From Congeria kusceri (taxonomy: Eukaryota; Mollusca; Bivalvia; Myida; Dreissenidae), in contig CM051029.1 in the NCBI GenBank assembly GCA_027627225.1, positions 23,703,851 to 23,767,850 on the forward strand: a stretch of DNA of 64,000 nt. Reading direction: 5' to 3'. A program made the translations under genes and the position numbers. Under the pieces are notes generated by a model. The model was given only the letters and a program-made list of their open reading frames with translations, did no database searches and was not told the origin of the DNA. Below are positions 60,547-64,000 of the stretch, one piece after another; position 1 is the first letter of the stretch, and the number at the start of each line of letters is the position of its first letter.

Positions 60547-60552
60547 CTAGAA

Positions 60553-61881
60553 AAAACATTTGCTTATAAGTTGACAATATTTGTTAATAAATTTGGTGAA
60601 GCAGATTTTAACTCAATCGTTATAAGTGTATTACAGTTCTAAGAAAATAAATTTCGCATAAAAAATCTCACCTTTAAGGTTTTCAACCCATCATACTCAA
60701 CGTCTAGAACCCTACAAATCATATTATTTTCTTGCAAGGCAACCATATCTGGACTCTTCTGTAAATTTTAGAAGATTTTACCGTTTAGTTTGTCAAATAT
60801 ATTAAGTTAATTACTATACCCACCCTTTTGCAAAACACATAAAAAGCTGACAAGCTATAAGCATCTTTTTTAATGAAATACTTTATTAATATTTAATAAA
60901 CTCCATATAAATATACATTGATGAATTGTATATTGAACACATATTAAGAAAATAATCAACAATTATTCTTGAATGAATTTATATGGAAGTAATATGTGCT
61001 CATATTGCTAATTATATTTTCCATCGGTGAGAATTTTCCTGCTCTATTTTTGAAAGCCATAAACAAAATGCGATAAACTTAGGTTTTGTTATTATTTTAT
61101 GCATGTTCTGAATCTTAACCATGATATATTTTATTTTTGGACTATAAGCTACAAAATAAAGGCATAAGAAATAAACTTTACCATGCAAATTTGACAAAGT
61201 AAGACTGTTTTTAACACTACCCCCATACAAGGTTAAGGCGGATTTTTTTTTCAGAAATAACTTGTGTTAATGTTTTTCAATAATCGTTGAGAACCTAAGA
61301 AAAATACAACTTTCAAAACTTCTTGGCTACAAAATATAAGCAATATATAAAATTAATTCCAAAACTTTTTAACATAAAACATTCAAATAAAACTTGGTTC
61401 ACCATTGTATATTCTCTAATAAACAATATAAAATTTAAAAAAGTATAAAACACATAATGTAGAAGTGTGAACAAAAGAGTTGTATTAACTAAATTAACAT
61501 TTACTACATTTTATAAATGCAATACATATCTACGTGATAGACAAAACCAATATACACTGCATAAATACATTTTCATCTAAAAATTTAAAACGTTCCAGGC
61601 CATGCTCATCATGAACTTTACTGGTTTTAAAAAATTGTTGTTTTTCAAAAAGATCTGCTAATTTGTGTTATAAAAGTTTTCACGTCCTTTTTGCAGCTGT
61701 AACAAGGGCTGCCCATCAATTATATTTACATGTTAAATTATAAATGCTTGATACTGTCCGTGCCTTAACAGTTAAATGTTTCATGGGTACATAAACTGGA
61801 GCCAGCGATGTCCTCTGCCATAGTATTTTTATCACGTCAGTATGGTCAAGAAGACCCAGAGAATCAATGATTCTGGCCTTC
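60553..61881. other. Between gene B and the next gene
   Basis: AT-rich, no open frame with a signal peptide and phase 1 donor that would start gene B. Part may be 3' untranslated sequence of the gene ending at 61882; AATAAA is present on the minus strand near 60885. Confidence 0.4.
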
Positions 61882-62023
61882 TCATTTCTCATCAGCTGGT
61901 GATGAATATGGGAATGCGACTTCTATTGGCGATGCCTCTGGTTGCACACTGACCGCCTGGTCGCCATCCAACATGTCGCCCATCGTACTGGATGTGTGTT
62001 TGCTTTTCTGACCAGCAGCATCA
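61882..62023 (-). CDS. Candidate terminal exon of an upstream gene, unknown product
   Basis: ATTTTCAG acceptor, then one base plus 46 codons and TGA: DAAGQKSKHTSSTMGD, later QPEASPIEVAFPYSSPADEK. GC-rich and polar amid AT-rich flanks, the profile of a real coding exon, probably a disordered C-terminus. The needed entry phase is 2. I do not recognise the family. Confidence 0.45.
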
Positions 62024-62470
62024 CTGAAAATAGTTTTCAGTACACAGTTTTACAGAAGTTTCTACTAACAGACAGATATGAATTTACACAACAATCATTG
62101 CTTTAATAATTGTTTGATAGGACACCGATGTCAGCTGAGCAAATGCTGAATTTTAAGACTTGCTTTAGTAACCGACATATGAAGTTATGTTATAACTCTT
62201 AACAGAATGAAAAAGCAAAATTGACGGCATTGGCAATATGGAAATTGTAACATAATTATATTATCATGTCAAAACATAGAACTTTATTAAATAAACTTGA
62301 AAGCTAATACTTCATTGTAGTATATTTCCAAACTTCATGTTCCGTGTATTAATACAATTCAAACATTTTTATTATTCAGTTTATTTACAAGACCATTCGC
62401 GAATTGTCAATATCTCAGTAACTATTACAATACAAACAAATGGCTTTACAATGAGATAATGAACTGATAC

Positions 62471-62539
62471 CAACCTGTACATGGCTTGTATTCACCGTTT
62501 GACTTGGTTTCTTTGTCACTTGTCCAATAGAGAATATTA
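62471..62539 (-). CDS. Candidate internal exon preceding 61882-62023
   Basis: GATGTCAG acceptor, 22 open codons (NILYWTSDKETKSNGEYKPC...) and a donor TTG|GTATCA giving phase 2, which would join the exon at 62023 in frame. A competing donor CAG|GTTGGT four bases upstream would not. Confidence 0.28.
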
Positions 62540-63180
62540 CTGACATCGCATCAGAATTAGTCAATGTTTCAATATTTCACGTCAACATAAACGGTCAAAC
62601 TAATACACTTCTACGTGATTTTCCGAAGACACTGTCACAGTTCTTGACAGCTAATCATAGCCGACAAAATTTACATTGTTGCTGAGTCTTTTTCTCTTGA
62701 AAATATACCTCTTTTAGGACGTTTTAGTCAAAGTCGGAATGATTTATATCAAGATAAAAAAACGCTGTCATATGCACATAAAATTGAATTAGCGTTCAAA
62801 TAATCATGATTTCCAAAGGGAACAAACTCCTATTCCACTTTCGTTTTAGTTATAATCGTTACATTTTAATAGTTCTTTTATATCTAATTTGCATTTAAAA
62901 TCAACGATATTAAAATCTGAAACAAATACTACGGTGTAGCTAAACAAAAATATAATTTTAACATATGTTTTGTTTGTATTCCGAACGCGAACGGTAATGT
63001 ACGGACGGCTACGGCTTTCATCGAAATTACACGGAAATTAACGAGGTAATGATGGGTCGAATACCTTAATTAAAATGTTTTAACCATTCTAAAACAAAAT
63101 CACCCAAAAAATATTTTTAATAAATAAATATTTAAAATCCTTGACTAAGTTTTAATAACATAGCTTTAGCTCTATGGCTA
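62540..63180. other. No gene supported
   Basis: AT-rich; a small CpG-containing stretch near 62980-63010 only. Confidence 0.45.
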
Positions 63181-63185
63181 CTATA

Positions 63186-64000
63186 ATGCGACTGGGTTTC
63201 GTCCGTCGTGTGTGCATGCGTACATGCATGAGTGCGTCCGTGCGTCCGTTTACATTGTAAACATCTCTCATACTGCTAGGCAGAAGTCAATCCTATTACA
63301 CAGAACTCATCCTTCGGTATATGCTAGTTTATTTTTTTCGTATGGTTCCGGCGCATTGCATAATTAGGTGACAGGAGCTAAGAATACTTATTATATATAA
63401 ATATCTGTTAACAAAAATCTGTCTTAAACTACTAGTAGTTATTTTTACAAACTAGTTCACCACGTGTCTCACTTTAATAGACCTTATTAAAAAAAAACTT
63501 CTTGTCTGAAACTACTATGTCTGTGTCTTTGATATTTGGTAGGTAGCATCGCTTTGTGGCCCGTTACCTCAATTGTAAAAACGGTGCTCCTGAGCTAAAC
63601 ATGGCCCGCCTCAAGGGCTACTGTTTTACATTGACATGTAGGAAAAACTTTCAATAATCTTCATGTCTACCAGGCCTAGGCCTTTGCTATTTGGTATGTA
63701 GCATTACCTTATGGGCCTCTACCGGAATAGTTAAAAGGTTACACCTCGTCCTTATAATGGTTCCACCCCGGATAAAGACTTTGATAAAGCGATGATATTT
63801 TGATAAAGACTAATAGGAAAAATACTTAAAATCTACTTGTCTGAAACTGACCTAGGCATAGGCGTTTGATATGTAGCAGCGCATTATGGATCTTTACCAA
63901 ATGTAAAAATGTTGTCACTGGGCATAAAAATGGTCCGCCACGGGATTTAATATTTGTATACGGACGTTTAATAGGAAAAACCTTGAAGTTAAAAATCTCC
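63186..64000 (-). repeat. Composite bivalve repeat element, copy 3, inverted and diverged
   Basis: Reads as the reverse complement of the 10852 and 50346 elements. It opens CGTCCGTCGTGTGTGC (their 3' ACACGAC end) and continues with repeated CTTGTCTGAAAC, AGGCCTAGGCCTTTG and TTTGGTATGTAGCAT segments. It runs off the window end. Confidence 0.75.

Larger units (their letters stand above)
50319..60552. repeat. Right copy of the segmental duplication (block B)
   Basis: ATGAACATTTGTTAAAC at 50319 equals base 1 of the window. After the 2.24-kb insertion the match resumes at 52588 and runs colinearly to about 60552. Confidence 0.92.

Overview
The window is animal DNA from a mollusc-like genome, most probably a bivalve. 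It is AT-rich, its genes are split by GT-AG introns, and it is crowded with interspersed repeats: APE-type LINEs, tRNA-headed SINEs, fold-back/MITE elements, and the 'GCTCACCTGA...TCAGGTGAGC' element family typical of bivalves. A short inverted-repeat element at 55.9-56.1 kb reminds me of a very common Dreissena (zebra/quagga mussel) repeat. That genus-level guess is from memory and unverified. There is no bacterial operon, CRISPR array, rRNA or convincing functional tRNA.

The main content is a pair of paralogous immunoglobulin-superfamily receptor genes on the minus strand, in a direct segmental duplication about 51 kb apart. Gene B (60546 down to 53680) is intact over 13 exons. It encodes eight Ig-like domains, one fibronectin type III domain, one transmembrane helix and an 84-residue tail. 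Every splice junction I could place keeps frame, and every ectodomain exon is phase 1-1. The tail carries an ITAM-shaped motif (YxxL-x7-YxxL, the second half also fitting the ITIM consensus) and YVN sites of the Grb2-SH2 type. A further phase-compatible terminal exon (50139-50012) could supply a different tail. Gene A (9253 down to 1073) is the decayed sister copy. It has lost two Ig exons, carries a 53-base frameshifting deletion in the last Ig exon, and has a GT to GA donor mutation, yet its tail is preserved.

Between them lies a second kind of Ig locus at 15.1-17.7 kb: an orphan minus-strand Ig exon, and a plus-strand short Ig gene (gene C) with a C-terminal transmembrane helix and almost no tail. 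Gene C's introns are filled with trinucleotide repeats, and one exon has an in-frame TGA between two possible acceptors.

The remainder is repeats. At 12.5-13.4 kb there is a 21-bp minisatellite. At 23-34 kb lie a decayed LINE (ORF2 at 23.9-26.7 kb, ORF1 at 31.6-33.0 kb) and two opposite SINE copies. At 42 kb is a fold-back element containing a tRNA-like sequence. At 44.55-49.59 kb a nearly intact LINE (two small frameshifts) interrupts a short array of a 175-bp satellite. Comparing the two duplicated blocks gives filled and empty sites for a 2.24-kb composite element (50346-52587) and a 0.23-kb MITE (about 55910-56142). Both therefore inserted into the B copy, or were lost from A, after the duplication. 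Possible terminal exons of other genes lie at 61882-62023 (minus) and 42601-42747 (plus). Long stretches at 18-23, 27-31 and 35-42 kb hold no gene I can support.
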